64,000 bases of DNA from Phlyctochytrium arcticum (Eukaryota; Chytridiomycota; Chytridiomycetes; Chytridiales; Chytridiaceae), in contig JAHLKI010000022.1 of NCBI GenBank assembly GCA_025602905.1, positions 186,001 to 250,000 of the forward strand, written 5' to 3'. Below are positions 35,100-48,863 of the stretch, piece after piece. The translations under genes and the position numbers were made by a program. The notes beneath the pieces are model-generated. The model was not told the DNA's origin, did not search any database, and saw nothing but the letters and a program-made list of their open reading frames with translations. Positions within the stretch are counted from its first letter, which is position 1. Each line of letters begins with the position of its first letter.

Positions 35100-38000
35100 A
35101 TGGATCGTGGTGGACCACCCGTTACAAATGCGGGGAACCATGTCTCTGTGGCATCATCGGTCAGCGGTCGGTTCCTTGAAGATCTGCTGAATGAGTATAA
35201 CTACTATTCTGCCAATAATACCCCCAACGAGTCTCCCGACGTTAGTACCAGCACTCTTGGATCAGACGATGGCCAATTGAAGCGAATCAAACAACGGAGT
35301 TACAACCAGTCAGTTCCCAACGTTGCATCGAGACTTGCAGAGAGTGATCCAAACCCAGTGCCCACCGGATCGTACGACGTTTTACATCCACCGTCACAAT
35401 ATCCGCCACATCAATATCAATACCAGCAGCAACCTCAGCAACCCCAGCAGCAACAGCAACAGCGGAGAGATGGAAATGGGCCGAGTATGTCTCCGAAGCC
35501 ACTCCTGAAAAAGAACATCCCGAATCCTTTAGAGATCCCAATCTCCTCGCGAACACGTCCTATAGCATCAAACTCGCCTGCAACAGCACCACCAACACCT
35601 TCCTCGCATTTGTCTCCGTCTACTCGTACGCCACTGGATCAAACCCGGCAACCCTCTCCCGTTTATCAAGCTTCTCCACGTCCAAGTGCCGAACCCATCA
35701 ATTTGCCGCAAGCCCCAGACTGGACTATGAACTCTGCGGCGGTACCAGCAGCTGATAGCAAGTCAGCCGTAGCACAGCCAGTCCACTCAAATGGAGCACA
35801 TCAATCAAAGTCGTTAGCAACAATAGAGGAAAGGGACAGCAATACACCAAATACTCATTCCGCCGCGTCCTCTTATCATACACCACAAGAGCCTTTGTCT
35901 ACAGCTTCCATGGCACACGCACTTCCTGGGCACATTGTACAGACCAATGAAGCAATACATGCCAATGTGCCATTCTCGAATACCAGCACCGTTGAAGATC
36001 CAGCGCAACGGACATTGAATCCAGAGCAAATACCTCCGCGCCAGTCATCGCACGTTCAGGGACATCAGCGGCAAGGTTCGCTTTCTCATCTACAGAATAC
36101 GCAAGCACATCAGCGGCAAGGATCAATTTCACAGGTACAACAGGGAAGAGGGTCCGTCTCCCCGGCAGATAGTTCGAGCAGCCATGACAGAGGCGCCGGC
36201 CAGACACCACTTCGGCACCGTGCGGCATCAGAACAAATGCTTCTGACCGCTCTGCCTGGCGCCCCCCCGCCGCGCACTCGCCTGCAATCAGAGCAAGCTA
36301 TCAAAATCCGTTTGCGGGATTCTGAACCCAAACGTAGTTCCGAAGAGACACCCCGGCCGGGACGAGGCTGGCTACGAACACCTAATTTACGAGTAACGCT
36401 CCGGGGCCGTTCTTCAGAAGATCTTCGTGTAAGCCAGCCTAAAGGCACAAACCCGCGCAAAGGCTCTACTGGGAGTAGTGGGTTGCTGGAAGACCCCACT
36501 TTGAGCACAAGATCTGCCACCCCTGCGACCATAACTCCCAGTGGTAGTGAAGCAATATCGGCTACATCGGGGTCATCTAAGTACTCAATCAGTCCACCGA
36601 AATCATCTACCCGCTCGTTTTTCAGTTCAACAAGTTCGCGTACCCGCGATCCGTCACCTTCCAAATCACTCGTATCCAACAGTCCGAACGTTGATTTTTC
36701 GGACAAAAAAAAAGGGTTCACGTGGAATCCTTTTGGGCGCAGGAGGGACAAAAAGCTTGAAGTAGAATCTTCGTCATCAGAATCTGTAGGGGTTTCACCA
36801 CAAAGGTCTTCGCCAAATACCCCCGGTACTTCAACACATGATATGAATGGTAATCCGGTTATGAGTACTTCTACGGGCTCGGACCTGGGATCTATGAACT
36901 TGAACAAATCTACGTCATCAATGAAAAGGGCCAAGTTCTCGTCGGTAAGAAATTTTCCTTTACTTGCACTGCACCTGCTTGTCTCATTTGTATTCAGAGT
37001 CGGGAACCATCAAAGAAGGAAGACCGCTTGCAACGTAAGTTCTCCCAGCCGTTTTGGCATCTCTTTGATACTGGTCGTCTGACGTTCACTTATCAAAGTT
37101 GATTTGACCAATTTTTCGATGGATCCGTCATTTGTTCCTTACGATGTTGTTTCTCCTTTATCTGGCCGTGACTCTGACTCGGCTCCTTTCCCTACCCCTA
37201 TTGGCTTTTCTCCCGATCGCACACTCAAAAATCTTCCAGCTCCCGTCCCGCCTTCCTCTGGTCCATTTGCGGTCGGCGCCGCGGGTAACCAAGTCATGTT
37301 CTCTCAGGCAACGTCAACTTGGCAACCACCAGAAAGTTGGGGGACCCGTTTGGATGCCGGTGACTCTTCGCGGGCAGCAACTGGGCCTACTTCGGCCCAC
37401 TCTGGCACAGAAAGTGGACACCCAACAGCCACGTCAGATCATGTATCTGTGCGTTCTTGGCCCGTGGGCGGTCAAGGATTCATCACGTCGGCGTCAAGCG
37501 CGGGCGAATTGCGTACGCAATATGAAGAACCTTCTTTGGATGATTCAGAGAGCATAAAAGGCAGCCTGGAAAAACTCGCGGACGATCGTGTGGTATGTGA
37601 AAGGCATTTGTGTTGGGTTTTTTAGGTCCCTCACTCTTCATACACAGTGTGCCTTCCGTTTATTCCGTCGCGATGGTACGTTTGCCACGATATCATGCCG
37701 AGAGCATACCACAGCTGGCGAGTTGTTGGTAATTATGGCCAAGAAGTCCCTGATCAGTGATTTTTCGAAATTCAATATTGTCATGGTCCGTCGTGGAATG
37801 GGTTCGTATTCACTACCTCTTTTTCTCTTGAAGGTTCCTAATTGCCAATGGCTCATTAGAGAGGATACTGGGACGCGCCGAGCGACCACTTATTATACAG
37901 CGACGACTGTTTGAGCAGGTCGGTTACACGCCAAGCGATAGGATTGAGCTACTCGGGCGGGAAGACCACTCCTACTTGGTTCGATTCGTGTTTAAAGAGA

Positions 38001-41000
38001 TCTCGACTGGTCAAGAAATACATCCTGATTACTGGCGATCACCCGCCTTCCGAAAGTCTGTTGTGTCAGTCGCCAATTCAAACATTTCCAACATCCCGGT
38101 TGCATTATTTCATTTCGCAAACGAGATCAAACAACTGGACCTCTCTCGAAATCTGAATATACAGGATCTCCCCAACGATCTTGCTCAAGCAATGGATTCC
38201 TTGCAGATTCTATCGATGTCCAGGAATGAGATCTGCAAGGTTCCAAAATCCCTACGACTTCTTCGCACATTAAGCGATATTGATTTGTCATACAATCGTA
38301 TCTCGACACTCGAGGGCGCTGGTTTCGAGGTTCTCGCTGGACTCACCAAACTGAAACTAGCCGGTAATTTCATTGATCGTATTCCAGAGGACATACCACG
38401 TGCGTGCCAACAACTGCAATATTTGGATCTGTCCAACAACCGTTTGCGAAGTTTTCCTATGGATTTGTGCCGTTATAATGGTCAATCATTGAAATATCTC
38501 AATTTGAGCTTTTGCCGGATCAAGGCCAAGATTCCGGATGCGGTTGGCGAACTTCGTAACTTGGTTGTTCTGAAACTGACCGGGAATCGCATGTACGGCG
38601 GGCTGCCATGGAAGTTTGGTGAGCTGCAAGAGTTGCGAGAACTGGATCTGCGAGGAAATTCTTTTGGCAATTCAGGTGGGGAAGAACTGATGGTTATGGA
38701 GGTGTTATGTCGATGTCGTAAGCTTGACACACTGCGTTTGGACGCCAATCGTATCCGCTGGGTTGGACGATGGGGTGCAAGAACAACCGAATCATTAACA
38801 CAATCCAAACGACGATCTGGCGAGATGAGCGATGACATTTTGGAAGATGAGGGCAATGGCAAGAATGCTCAAACATTGGATTATACCGCACTGAAACAGT
38901 TTAGTTTGAGTTTCCAGTACGATAACTATGACCGACCCATGTTATGTCGTATTTCCAACCTGTCAGGAACATTGACTGAGCTGGACCTCAGTTATTCAGG
39001 AATTGAGTTTCTACCCAAACGCTTCTTCCAACGGTTACCCGGACTGTTGAGCTTGAACCTGAGTGGCAACCGTTTGAGGGAATTACCAGAAATTATGGCT
39101 ACATCAACCAAGCAAGATGCTGTCCCATTGCCATTACGGGAGTTGTTCGTCAGCAATAACGTCCTAGAGTCACTCCCTGCCGATATCGGAGATTTGGCCA
39201 AATTGGTTTATCTGGACGCGAAGCGAAACTATCTTCGAACGCTGCCCACAAGTATATGGCGTTGTAAGTCCTTGAAAGTCCTGAATTTGACATCCAATCG
39301 CTTGGAAGTTTTTCCCAGCCCATTGCCGGAAGACGGCACTGTACTCGTATCCGGCTTTAACTCGACGTTCTCTCGAGGACAGCCTACCTATGGCTTTACG
39401 TTGGACCGGTCTGCCCCTTCAAACTACACTGTGACGCGACGGATGTCACACAAGGTGGATGAGGCCATGTTGGCCAGTCAGCTTCAGCAGAGTAGTCAGC
39501 AAGTTACCCTTCCACCACTCAGTCATGTCCTTGAATCTCTATACCTCAGCGACAACTACTTGGGTGATGATTTGTACATGGCATTATATCACCTGCCCAA
39601 CTTGCTTATTCTGCATACCTCTTTCAACGATATCACCGACATCACACCTTGGGTGGTTGCTATTCCCTTACCGGTCCCGATGACACCATGGTTCCAGAAG
39701 TTGCAAGAGCTGCATTTGAGCGGCAATCTTATCGGGACTTTACCAGGCGAAATTGAACGGATGCGAAGTTTGCGTATGTTGTTTTTGAACGGCAACAAGT
39801 TGAGCACAGTGCCTGGTGAAGTAGGCAAGCTCAAGTCGCTGGAAGGCCTGGACCTGGGCAGTCAAGTCGGTGGCCGTGGGGAAGGTACAGGCCTGCGGTA
39901 CAACGTCTCAAATTGGCCGTATGACTGGAATTGGAACTGGAACTTAGACTTACGGTACTTGAATCTGTCAGGCAATAAGAGGCTCGAAATCAAGCCATCG
40001 GCTACGGCTGCACGCTTTTTGAGCGGTCCAGAAGCTATGCCGCCAGGGAATGCGCCAAACCCGGCCGCCGGTCATAAGGTAGGCGCGCGAGGAGGGGCGA
40101 TTCAGGCGCCCGCTACTTCGGGTGCCTTGGTGGCTAGTCCATCCCAGCGACGGAGGGATCTAACGGACTTTAATGCGCTATCAAACTTGCGTCTTTTGGG
40201 GCTTATGGATGTAACCTGTCTCATTGTCCCACCGGATGAAAGTGCCGACCGACGTGTTCGAACAACAGGATCCGAAGTTCCAATTGTCGGCATTCCTGGT
40301 GGCTCAGTTCGCTATGGCGTTGCAGATTGTCTTGCCCGCGCCAATCCATCAGAACCGCTTTTAGCGATTAATTGTGCCAATCCACCATCGCTACCGAGGG
40401 AAGCCGAGCCTGATGCTTTCGATGTTTGGGATTTGGTTATTCCAAAGTTCCGCGGCCGTGACAACGAAGCACTTTTTGGTGTTTTTGATGGGCGGGGCAC
40501 CCCAGGTGGCGCAAAAATGGCCAAATATCTGAACGAGTGGTTTCACTGGTTTTTAGCTAATGAATTGGAAAAGATTGGGAAAGGGGCAGAATCGGGACCC
40601 TCCCTGCCTGGAACAATCAATCGCGAACGCCACAGCGAGGTTGGCCAAGGGCTTAACCTTCCATCCAAACCCGATGTATCCACAGAACGTCCGGAGCGAC
40701 CGGTCATGCCACGATCCGCGCCTGGCAGCATTCGTCAGAGTTATCAAGCTAGGCAGCAACAGCAGGCCGCAAACAAGGCTGCTGGAAAGGACAATAAGCA
40801 ATCTGGCTTGGAAGCTAATGAAATAATGCAAGCCATCAGAAGAACGTTCATTGCTGTCAATCGGGAGTTGGGAAGCATGGGGGATGAGATTGAGGACAAT
40901 TTCGTCAGTTCGCAACCTCAAAGTCAAAACCAGCCAAGGAACTCATCAGAATCAAAGCGGTGGGAGCCGCTATCAAAAACACCGTCTAAGCGAACAGCTG

Positions 41001-43833
41001 AGGGGAACCAAGCTCCCTCACACAAGTTTTTGCATGGTGCGTCTGCCATGGTGGTCTTTCTTCTCGGGCGCCCTGCTGGTCGGCGAACCAATGCCAAATG
41101 CACCTTGTATATTGCTAATGTGGGAGACGGTATGGTGGTTATGTCAAAAGCTGGAGGTCTGGCCGAAGTGCTGGCTCAACATCATGCTTTGGATCTGGTG
41201 GGTCTCAGCCGAGCCGAGGCTCGACGAATACAGACTCAGCTGACAGCAGCAGCCAAGCGAGCAAAAGCAGCAGCTGTGGATGATCAAGGCGATTCGGCAA
41301 CTCGAGATTCGCCTGATAAGCGTGCTCGATTTGACACCCCACCCGAAGTGGAAACAGATGGCCCGCTTCTGGAGATGGAAAGAGTCCAGAATGCGGGGGA
41401 CTGGTTTTCCAATGATATTAAAGTCGAGGGCGAATTGGATGTTACGAAAGCGATTGGTTACTTTCCTTTCTTGGGTGCTGTCAATGCCGAGCCTTGGATC
41501 CGTCATGTGGACTTAGAGCTCACGGAAGACGAAGATGGATCGTTAACGCTTGGAGCAGATCACGATAGGTCGAATTCAGAGCCATCGGGTGATGTTACAC
41601 AGCCTGAGCCAACCCCAGCAATAGTCGGTAGCGATGAATTTGTCGTTCTGGCTAGTGGTGCAGTCTGGAAAGCCATTAAGAGCGGTGGAACTTACGAAGA
41701 CGGTGCGCAGATGGTAGTTGATATCGCCCGCAGCACAGTTGCTTACACTGCCGGTACTGATCTTACACCTGCAAGCGGTGCTGGCGGGCTCACGGCTCCT
41801 GGAACTGGCCTCACGAAGAGCATGTCAGGCCTTTCATCCCAACAGAATTCCAAAGCTGGCGGCGGATGGGGTACTGCCGCAATGAAAGTACGAGACGTGG
41901 CACTCAGTCTCAGCGGGGGACGCGTTCCTGGAGGTTATTTGGTCATGGTCCTCGGCTTACGCGATTTGGCGAAAAAGAGTGCATGGTGGAACGCACGACG
42001 CGGCAGTGCAGAAAGCTCTAGTGAAAGTCTCATGGTGGATGACCGATCAAGACGGGGAGATGTGATCAGTATGAAGGACAAGAAAAAGCGTGGAATGGAG
42101 GAGTCTGCTGACGCGGTAAGTCCCTTCCCTCTTTCGTGGTCTATATGGAGTTTGTCAGCTTATAGCTTTGCGATATCTTCAGATCATAAAAGAGATTACT
42201 CCACCGACGGGCAGGCTGGCACTTGTCTTCACGGATATCAAAAATTCCACCTCAATATGGGAAAACAATCCTGTTGCCATGCGTGCTGCTTTACGTCTTC
42301 ATCATCAAGTTATGCGCCGTTTACTTCGTCAGACCGGCGGCTATGAAGTCAAAACGGAAGGTGATGCCTTCATGGTTAGTTTCCAAAACGTCGCCAGTGC
42401 AGCGGAATGGTGCTTGACCGTACAGGGAGAACTCTTGAGCATTGACTGGCCAAGCGAAATTCTAAGCATGGGGGATGGCAGTGATATTTATTTCCAAAAA
42501 AATGGTCCTTCTGAGTTTGTCAATGGCGCTGGGCTGAAGGGAGAAGACGATACAGGCGAAGCCTCGGACATGGAGGTGGAGCTTGTTGATGATGGTCGCC
42601 GAATTCGCAACGACTCCGGCAAGAAACGCGACTTGATTTTCAAAGGTCTTTCCGTCCGCATGGGTATTCATTTTGGAACCCCACTTTGTGAAGTTGACCC
42701 AATTACTTCTCGTATGGACTATTACGGACCCATGGTTAACCGGGCTGCCCGAGTGACGGGTGCTTCGCAGGGCGGGCAAATTCTCATTTCCTCTGACGCT
42801 ATGAAGGAGTTGCAGAAAGCTTTGGGATGGTGGGGCGATGACTCCGACGTCAGCCTACAGGAAAATGTTCAAAGCGGCAAAGACTTGACCGATTTCATTG
42901 GCATGAAGGGAGAAGACGCATTAAACGACGAAGTTGCGCGTTTGAAGCGTTTAGGTATCGTTACCTGGTGCATCGGAGAAGTGAAACTGAAGGGATTGGA
43001 AACACCCGAGGTTATTTACGCGATTTACCGCCGCGAATTACTTATGCGGCACCGTTTCTTTGCTTTGGAACAAAGTGGAGGACTTGATTTGAACGCGCAA
43101 CCCCAGCGGAAAGCAGACGAAGAATTGTCGCAAGAAAAATTGATCAAAGTTGACAAGGCCCTTGTTCAAAGCTTAGCCAGCATTTGCCTTCGTCTGGAAT
43201 GGCTGGCGGCTCGATGCAGCGAATCGTGGCGAGATGACGATGGATCCAGCTCGCGCGGCGATGGAGATTATAGTTCGTCGTCTTCGTTCCCTGCCACCCC
43301 ACTCGAAGATAATGAAGGAGAATGGGCCGTTGAGGGGATTGAAGATTCTGACCGCGCGGGGCTCATTCGGTCAATGGAAGGGATTGTCGCGCGTATTGAG
43401 GTTTGTACACCATGTTCATAGAGCAACGTTTGAAATCATTGAAACTCACATGACATTCCACCACCTGTAGAATGCAGCATCTATTCTTTATCTTACTCGC
43501 TCACCGTTCTCCCGTGTTCTCCAATCGCTCGGCGCCGCAATTGAAACTGATCCAAATCACTTACTTCGCGCTTTGCAGCTATACGCCGAGGAGCTTGATG
43601 AGCGAAAGCGGCGGAAATCTTTGCAGCGCGAACATCGGAGGGAGGAGAAAGAGCGTGCAGCAGCGGCCCGACGGGAGCGAAGGGAACGTGACCGCGATCG
43701 AGACAAGGACAAGGATAGGGAACGCGACCGCGACCGCGATCGAGACAAAGATCGCGACCGGTCAGAGCGTCGGCATCGCTCCCAAAAAGACTCTAGTTCT
43801 CGCGATGACCGCGACAAGGAACGGAAACAGTGA
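35100..43833 (+). CDS. CYR1: Adenylate cyclase, fungal Cyr1 type
   Basis: Seven exons (35100-36944, 36998-37034, 37099-37592, 37648-37801, 37860-42115, 42183-43400, 43471-43833) give 2788 residues. The order is the fungal one. A disordered N-terminus carries a Gln-rich run. A Ras-association domain follows (about 37640-37960, CAFRLFRRDGTFATI). Leucine-rich repeats run from 38100 to 40000 (e.g. LQYLDLSNNRLRSFP), then a PP2C-like domain with GVFDGRG, where the usual GHG histidine is Arg. The class III cyclase domain lies at about 42200-43040, with LVFTDIKNST holding the metal-binding Asp and the KTEGDAFMVSF strand. It makes cAMP at the membrane under Ras control and drives PKA. The last 70 residues are an Arg/Asp/Glu dipeptide tail. 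The upstream region lies in the segmental duplication. Confidence 0.95.
35395..35462 (+). repeat. Gln-rich low-complexity tract in CYR1
   Basis: Mixed CAG/CAA codons, with His, Tyr and Pro, encode a polyglutamine-like run in the disordered N-terminus of adenylate cyclase. It is a likely length-variable site. Confidence 0.65.
43668..43770 (+). repeat. RD/RE/KD dipeptide-coding repeat in the CYR1 tail
   Basis: Near-repeats of GACCGCGATCGAGACAAG-like units encode alternating Arg/Lys with Asp/Glu. The same type of tail is known from splicing factors; I do not know it from adenylate cyclases. Confidence 0.7.
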
Positions 43834-44159
43834 TTCCCCCTGCACCCCCCGTCACATTTGTCAGCCGAAAACATCTCTATTTTGTGATCTACTCACATGT
43901 TGCCTTCAGCAGCATCATACCCCATCCCCGAATTGAGGGACTTTACATTCACTTACATACATTCCCGATCCCTACTGTTACTTACTTTCCTCACCATTTG
44001 TACATTTTACCACTCCTTTTGTCTCGTTTGCGCACCATCGGTGATTTGCATAGTTCAATTTTTTGTTAAACACAGTCTATTCACACAATGCTCTGGTCCA
44101 GTCTCAGATTAATGCATTCAGCGTGATATTTTATGGAAGTTACAGAGGTCGGTTGGGAA
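43834..44159. other. Convergent 3' intergenic region
   Basis: Separates the ends of CYR1 (+) and the dihydroxyacetone kinase gene (-). Pyrimidine-rich, non-coding by eye, no RNA gene recognised. Confidence 0.45.
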
Positions 44160-46413
44160 TTAATAGGCTACCTTAATATTTTGGTTGGCCTTATCTTCAA
44201 GGACCAATTGCACACTCTCCCACACTACGGCTACCGCTACAGCACCGGGATCAGGAGTACCGCTCAAGTCTGTTCCAACGCTACCGGCGCGACCCGCTTT
44301 GGCCGCATTCATTGCCACCGTGTTATCCACTCCGGTCCATGCGGCGGATGTGGCCGATTTGGCAGCTTGAATCTGGGTGGTGGGGTTCGAAGCAGTAACC
44401 TTGGAAAGCGACTCATTGAACGCGCCGATAGATGGGACAAGTGCATCCATGAGAGTACGGTCTCCAACACGAGTCTGGATATGGCTCTCCAGAGCGGCAA
44501 GGGCTTTAGTGAGCGCAATGTGGATGGGCGATGGCACGGCAGTGGACAGCGCTTCAAGGAACAAGCTGCGTAAATGTATAAGCTGACGGTGATATTTAGG
44601 TGGAGACAGGTATAAACGTACCAAACAACTCCGCCCAGACTGCCGCCCATGCTGGAATCAACAATCTCACTCAAGGTCTCAAATGTTTCCGAGGCATTGT
44701 CGACCGGGATCAAGATGACATCTCCCAGTTTGGGTTCGGGGGAGCCGGTGGCCTTGGCACCCAGAGCGGCGAGAACGGCATTTGCTCCACTCTCGACAGT
44801 ACTTCCGCAGTCTCCATCCCCACAGACGCGATCGTATGCGTTGAGTTTGTCAGTCTCTTTCAGGAGATTCTGCGAGACGTGAAACAGGCAACGGGCAATC
44901 AGAAGTCCTAAGAACAAAAAAAGGCGGATTCAGAATTTGTGCATTGCGAATATTAACCCGAATTTCACCTTGTGGGGTCTTAATCGGCCATTTGGGTGGC
45001 TCGACGTTGGTTTTGGCTTCACAAACCACGCGTTCATGAATGTCCGTGTAGCCAGCGCCGTTCGTAAGCGGCCATGCTGATGCTGATACCTCTTCAGCCA
45101 AAGCCTTGTGCAAGTACCCGTCTGGTGTATTTTTGAAAAGAGTCAAAGAAACACCCGGCATCTCAAGTGCGGTCATCAGAGCCCCCGAAATGATTTGCGT
45201 CACTTTGATAGATTTGCGAGCTACAAGAGATAATTGGAATGAGTGACCCGTTGTGAGGGGGAAAGTCCGTCGCTGGTGATTTACCAAGATGTTCCACGGC
45301 TTCCTTTGTCAAAATGCTGAGCTGTGGACTGAATGAGTATTTGTGAAGGTCGCGTTCAAAATGATGAGAGATTTACCTCCAAGCCAGTCAGTGCTCCAAG
45401 GTTGTTGACCAGTAGCGCCACTTCTTCTTTGGCATTGGCATCGACAGTCAGGTATCCACGATCCGTGTCCTCAGACAAAATCAAGTCCAGCATCTTGGCA
45501 ACGGCATCGTGGGCAGTCTGGGTACCAACTCGAAAAGCGCCGGCCTCCCCGTGAATTCCCAAACCAAATTCCATCTCATCTTGTCCAATGTTGAAAGCGG
45601 GCTCTTTCGCCCCGGGCAAGGTACATGGCCCCAAAGCAACTCCAACCGTACCAATCACATCAGATGCTTGTTGCGCGCGGGCATGAACCTCCTTCAGAGA
45701 CATTCTAGGGGAAAAGCTCAGTTACAAAAGCGGTACAGATGGCTGGAGATGAACAGGCCTTACCCACTACGAGCCGCTGCTCCTGCAACCTTGTGAACTA
45801 ATGGGAAAAGTCAATTCCTGACGTGATCTATAGCTGATGACGGCTCCTAGACTTACCCAGAACGGTCCCGGCCAATCCTCGGCGACCAGCTCGTCCGAGC
45901 TTGGTTCTCGCAATAGCACAATCATCTGCCACAACGACCATCTCCACTGGGATACCATTGCGTCTGGCTCGTTCCACTGCCTTTCCAAACTGGATGCGAT
46001 CACCGGTATAATTTTTGATGATGACAAGCACACCGGCACCCGTATTCACGCGTTGGATGGCTGCATAGACTTGGGAGGCGGAAGGTGAAGCAAAGACGCT
46101 GCCACACACGGCACCATTGAGCATTCCATCGCCGACAAAGCCAACATGCGCAGGTTCATGTCCAGATCCGCCACCTGAGATGACAGCGACGTGGTTGTCG
46201 GAAGCCTTGCGGAAGATGACACGGTGATCCTTGAGCAAGAATAAGTCGGAATTGCCAGCGAGGACGCCTTCCAAAGCCTCGTCGACGACCTGTATTCAAA
46301 GTGATGGTGAATAACCAACAGTCAGATTTTATCGTTCAGCGTGTGTACGGTAGGAGGAAGACCAAGCCATAACATACCGCTGCAGGTTTGTTTATCAACT
46401 TTTTTCCGTGCAT
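44160..46413 (-). CDS. DAK1: Dihydroxyacetone kinase (DhaK-DhaL fusion, ATP-dependent)
   Basis: Multi-exon gene starting M-H-G-K-K-L-I-N-K-P at 46413. The first intron joins to VVDEALEGVLAG, a typical Dak opening. The N-terminal DhaK domain shows GGGSGHEPAHVGFVG and, further on, GLGIHGEAG, whose His forms the covalent hemiaminal with dihydroxyacetone. The C-terminal DhaL (Dak2) domain shows GDGDCGSTV, the Mg-ATP-binding Asp motif, SMGGSLGGVVW, and DRTLMDALVPSI. The single-chain two-domain form is the eukaryotic ATP-using type. It phosphorylates dihydroxyacetone to DHAP in the cytosol, for glycerol use and detoxification. The gene is split by several introns of about 55-65 nt. It lies 167 bp downstream of the UbiB-like gene on the same strand. 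Confidence 0.93.
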
Positions 46414-46580
46414 TGCGCCGTTGATTGCGGGGAGGGAAATACGAGTAGAACGAAAGGATTCAAGCAGCTCTGCGCTTATATGATGGTTTGGAAAAAGAGG
46501 AGTTTTCAAGCCTCCACATTTTCATTCGCGGGGGAAGGCCATACAAGGAAAATGTATGTAAATAAACAAAGTAGATCTAT

Positions 46581-48863
46581 CTATTCTGGAAAGTATATCC
46601 GAGCGTCCTCGAACACGGGAACATCTATCTTCTCGGCCAGTATAGTCAATGTCCGCAACTTGTGGTACATCCAAGACATCCAGTAGATCTTGCCCGCCCC
46701 AAGCTCTCCAAACGCGTGGTGGGCCTGATGAGCCCGGTCACCAGCGGGTCCAGCGTATTCTCCTCCTTGTCCCAAACGTGCAGCCTCTCGTAAAACCGGA
46801 AGCGCCTCATGCAAAAGGTCGATGTCCTTGTCAAGTCGGCGGCCTACCCCCTCGAGCAACATGATGCTCACGCCTACGTTGGCAAAATCACCCTCAATTT
46901 TGATGTGGTGTTGACGCACCATGGTAAAGACCTTGGCAAGAATGTCGCCGACCTTAATATTACCCAGCTTCAATGTTGATTGCTTCACTTGATCCAAAAA
47001 TTCACCCATGGTGTCTTCGAACCCTTCTTTGTCGATAACTGTATGAGGCGTGCGAGAGCGTGCTACCATTAATCGGGCAACGCCACGACCATCGAATTCC
47101 GCGACAGCACGAAACAAGTCCAGAAAATTGCGTAAATTTTCCATAGATAACTCCGAGACGAGTCCTGCGTCCAATAAAATGATTCGAGGAGTGTACCCTT
47201 GATGATAAAGCTTTTCCATCGTGGAAACCCATTCTGAAGGTGGTGTAGCACTCAATTCAGCAGCTTCAGCAGCGGAAAGGAAATCTTCAGGCTTTGGGGG
47301 ATCGATTTTCTTCTCTTTGCCAAAGGACGGCAGCCATGATGATGGAGGTCCGCGACCAGGTTTGAAAAAAGTGACAAATATGTTGCCTAAGAGTCTGTTA
47401 AGCGCGGTGTTTTGCTTTCTTGCATTCATATACTCCAGACTTACCTGGGTGCAGGTCAGCATGAACAAAGTTGTCAATGATGAGCATATGCTGAATATAT
47501 AGTATCAGAATTGATGATGAATGGCATTTTCATTGAGCGCAGTGATCGTACCAAGAAAAAGTCCAGACTAATCCTGCCGAGCGCTTGGTCGAAAGGGGTA
47601 TGGCCTCCATTGAGGAATTTTGGGATAGGGATTGCGTCCACAAATTCTTCAATCAACACAGTTTGTCGTACGAGAGGCATAACTGGGGCCGGAAACCCAA
47701 CTCTTGGACGTTCTTTGAAATTGGAGCGAAACCGTTCTAGATTGCGTGCCTCGTGCCGTAGATCCAATTGCTCGCGCATCATGTGCCCAAACATTTCCAC
47801 CTCATCGGGAATAGAGAGCCATTCTGCTTCCGGTAACAGGTTGATGAGGGAAGCAACAGCCCACATGATGGTCAAATCTGCATTTATCATGTATGAAACT
47901 CCTGGATGAAGAACTTTGACAGCACATCGTAATGTTGAACAGGACTTTGTAGCCTCGGAAGGCCTTAGAACGCCTGTATGTACCTGTTTTTAATATTAGA
48001 GCTGAGCATTCTCTTGAGATTGGCCCAAAATGACATATGCCATACCTGTGCAATTGCTCCGACCCCGATAGGCGTTTCATCAAACTCTTCAAACATGTCT
48101 TCCAAAGTGAGCCCGTACTCCTGTTCTATCACTCGTCGGGTGGCGTTTAGTGAATGAGGTGATACTTTGGATTGCAATCGGGACAAGATTTCACAGACAT
48201 AGGGTGGAAACAAATCGGTCCGCGAGCTGGCCCATTGCCCCAACTGCACATTGAAATCAGAATGTTATTTTGTGGATTCAGTCAAAACTCATAGGAAATG
48301 CGAACCTTTGTGAAAGTTGGGCCACTGGTTTCAAAACTCCAGACCAGAAAACTAACCCACCACAAGCGTGGGCGTTCACCCCGCTTCAGAGCATGACGCT
48401 CCAGTAGATACCAGACCGGAAAGGTCAAGATGACTGGGCCAAATAACACGGCAAGATTGACAAAGCGAAAACTAAGTTTCAGAGTTTTCATTAAAAGCGA
48501 GACTGCCTTGTCGAATATGATCAGGATATCGCAGCGGGCAGATTCTGATTGCCTGTGGATCCTGGGAGCTGCTGCTGGGCCGGATGATGGCGAGGGGGCT
48601 AGTAAAGCTTGATGCGTGGTGGTAGGGAGTTGAGATGAAGTATTGGTCAGTTGAATGATGGGAACGCCTCCCAAAAGTAGCCATCCTAGCGCCGTCCGAG
48701 AGGGTCCTTTGAAGTTGTGGGAATCTTGCTTTGGCCTTGGTGGACGAGGCTTTAGCCAGTTGGAAAACTGCCGGCGAGGATGCGAGTTTCGGGAGAAGGA
48801 TGATAGGTGAGCTGCCCGCTGGGAGCAGAGTGGCTGCCGGAAATGAATGAAGAGCCTATGCAT
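46581..48863 (-). CDS. CQD1: Mitochondrial UbiB/ABC1 atypical kinase, ADCK2/Cqd1 type
   Basis: Starts M-H-R-L-F-I-H-F-R-Q at 48863 with an Arg/Ser-rich, acid-free N-terminus typical of mitochondrial import. A membrane segment (AVLFGPVILTFPVWYLL) follows. UbiB motifs come in order: KLGQWASSR across the first intron, an Ala/Gly-loop equivalent GVGAIAQ, the lysine strand CAVKVLHPGV, the catalytic HADLHPGN (split by an intron after the Gly codon starts) and ILLDAGLV in place of DFG. WASSR is characteristic of the ADCK2 branch. Yeast Cqd1 and its relatives act on coenzyme Q and lipid distribution in the inner membrane. At least five introns are inferred. Choice among ADCK branches is probable, not certain. 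Confidence 0.85.

Noticed and set aside
36110..36934. 274-codon minus-strand frame opposite CYR1
   Set aside because: It is the antisense of the Ser/Pro/Arg-rich CYR1 N-terminus. Such composition leaves antisense frames open by chance; no domain or true start is seen.
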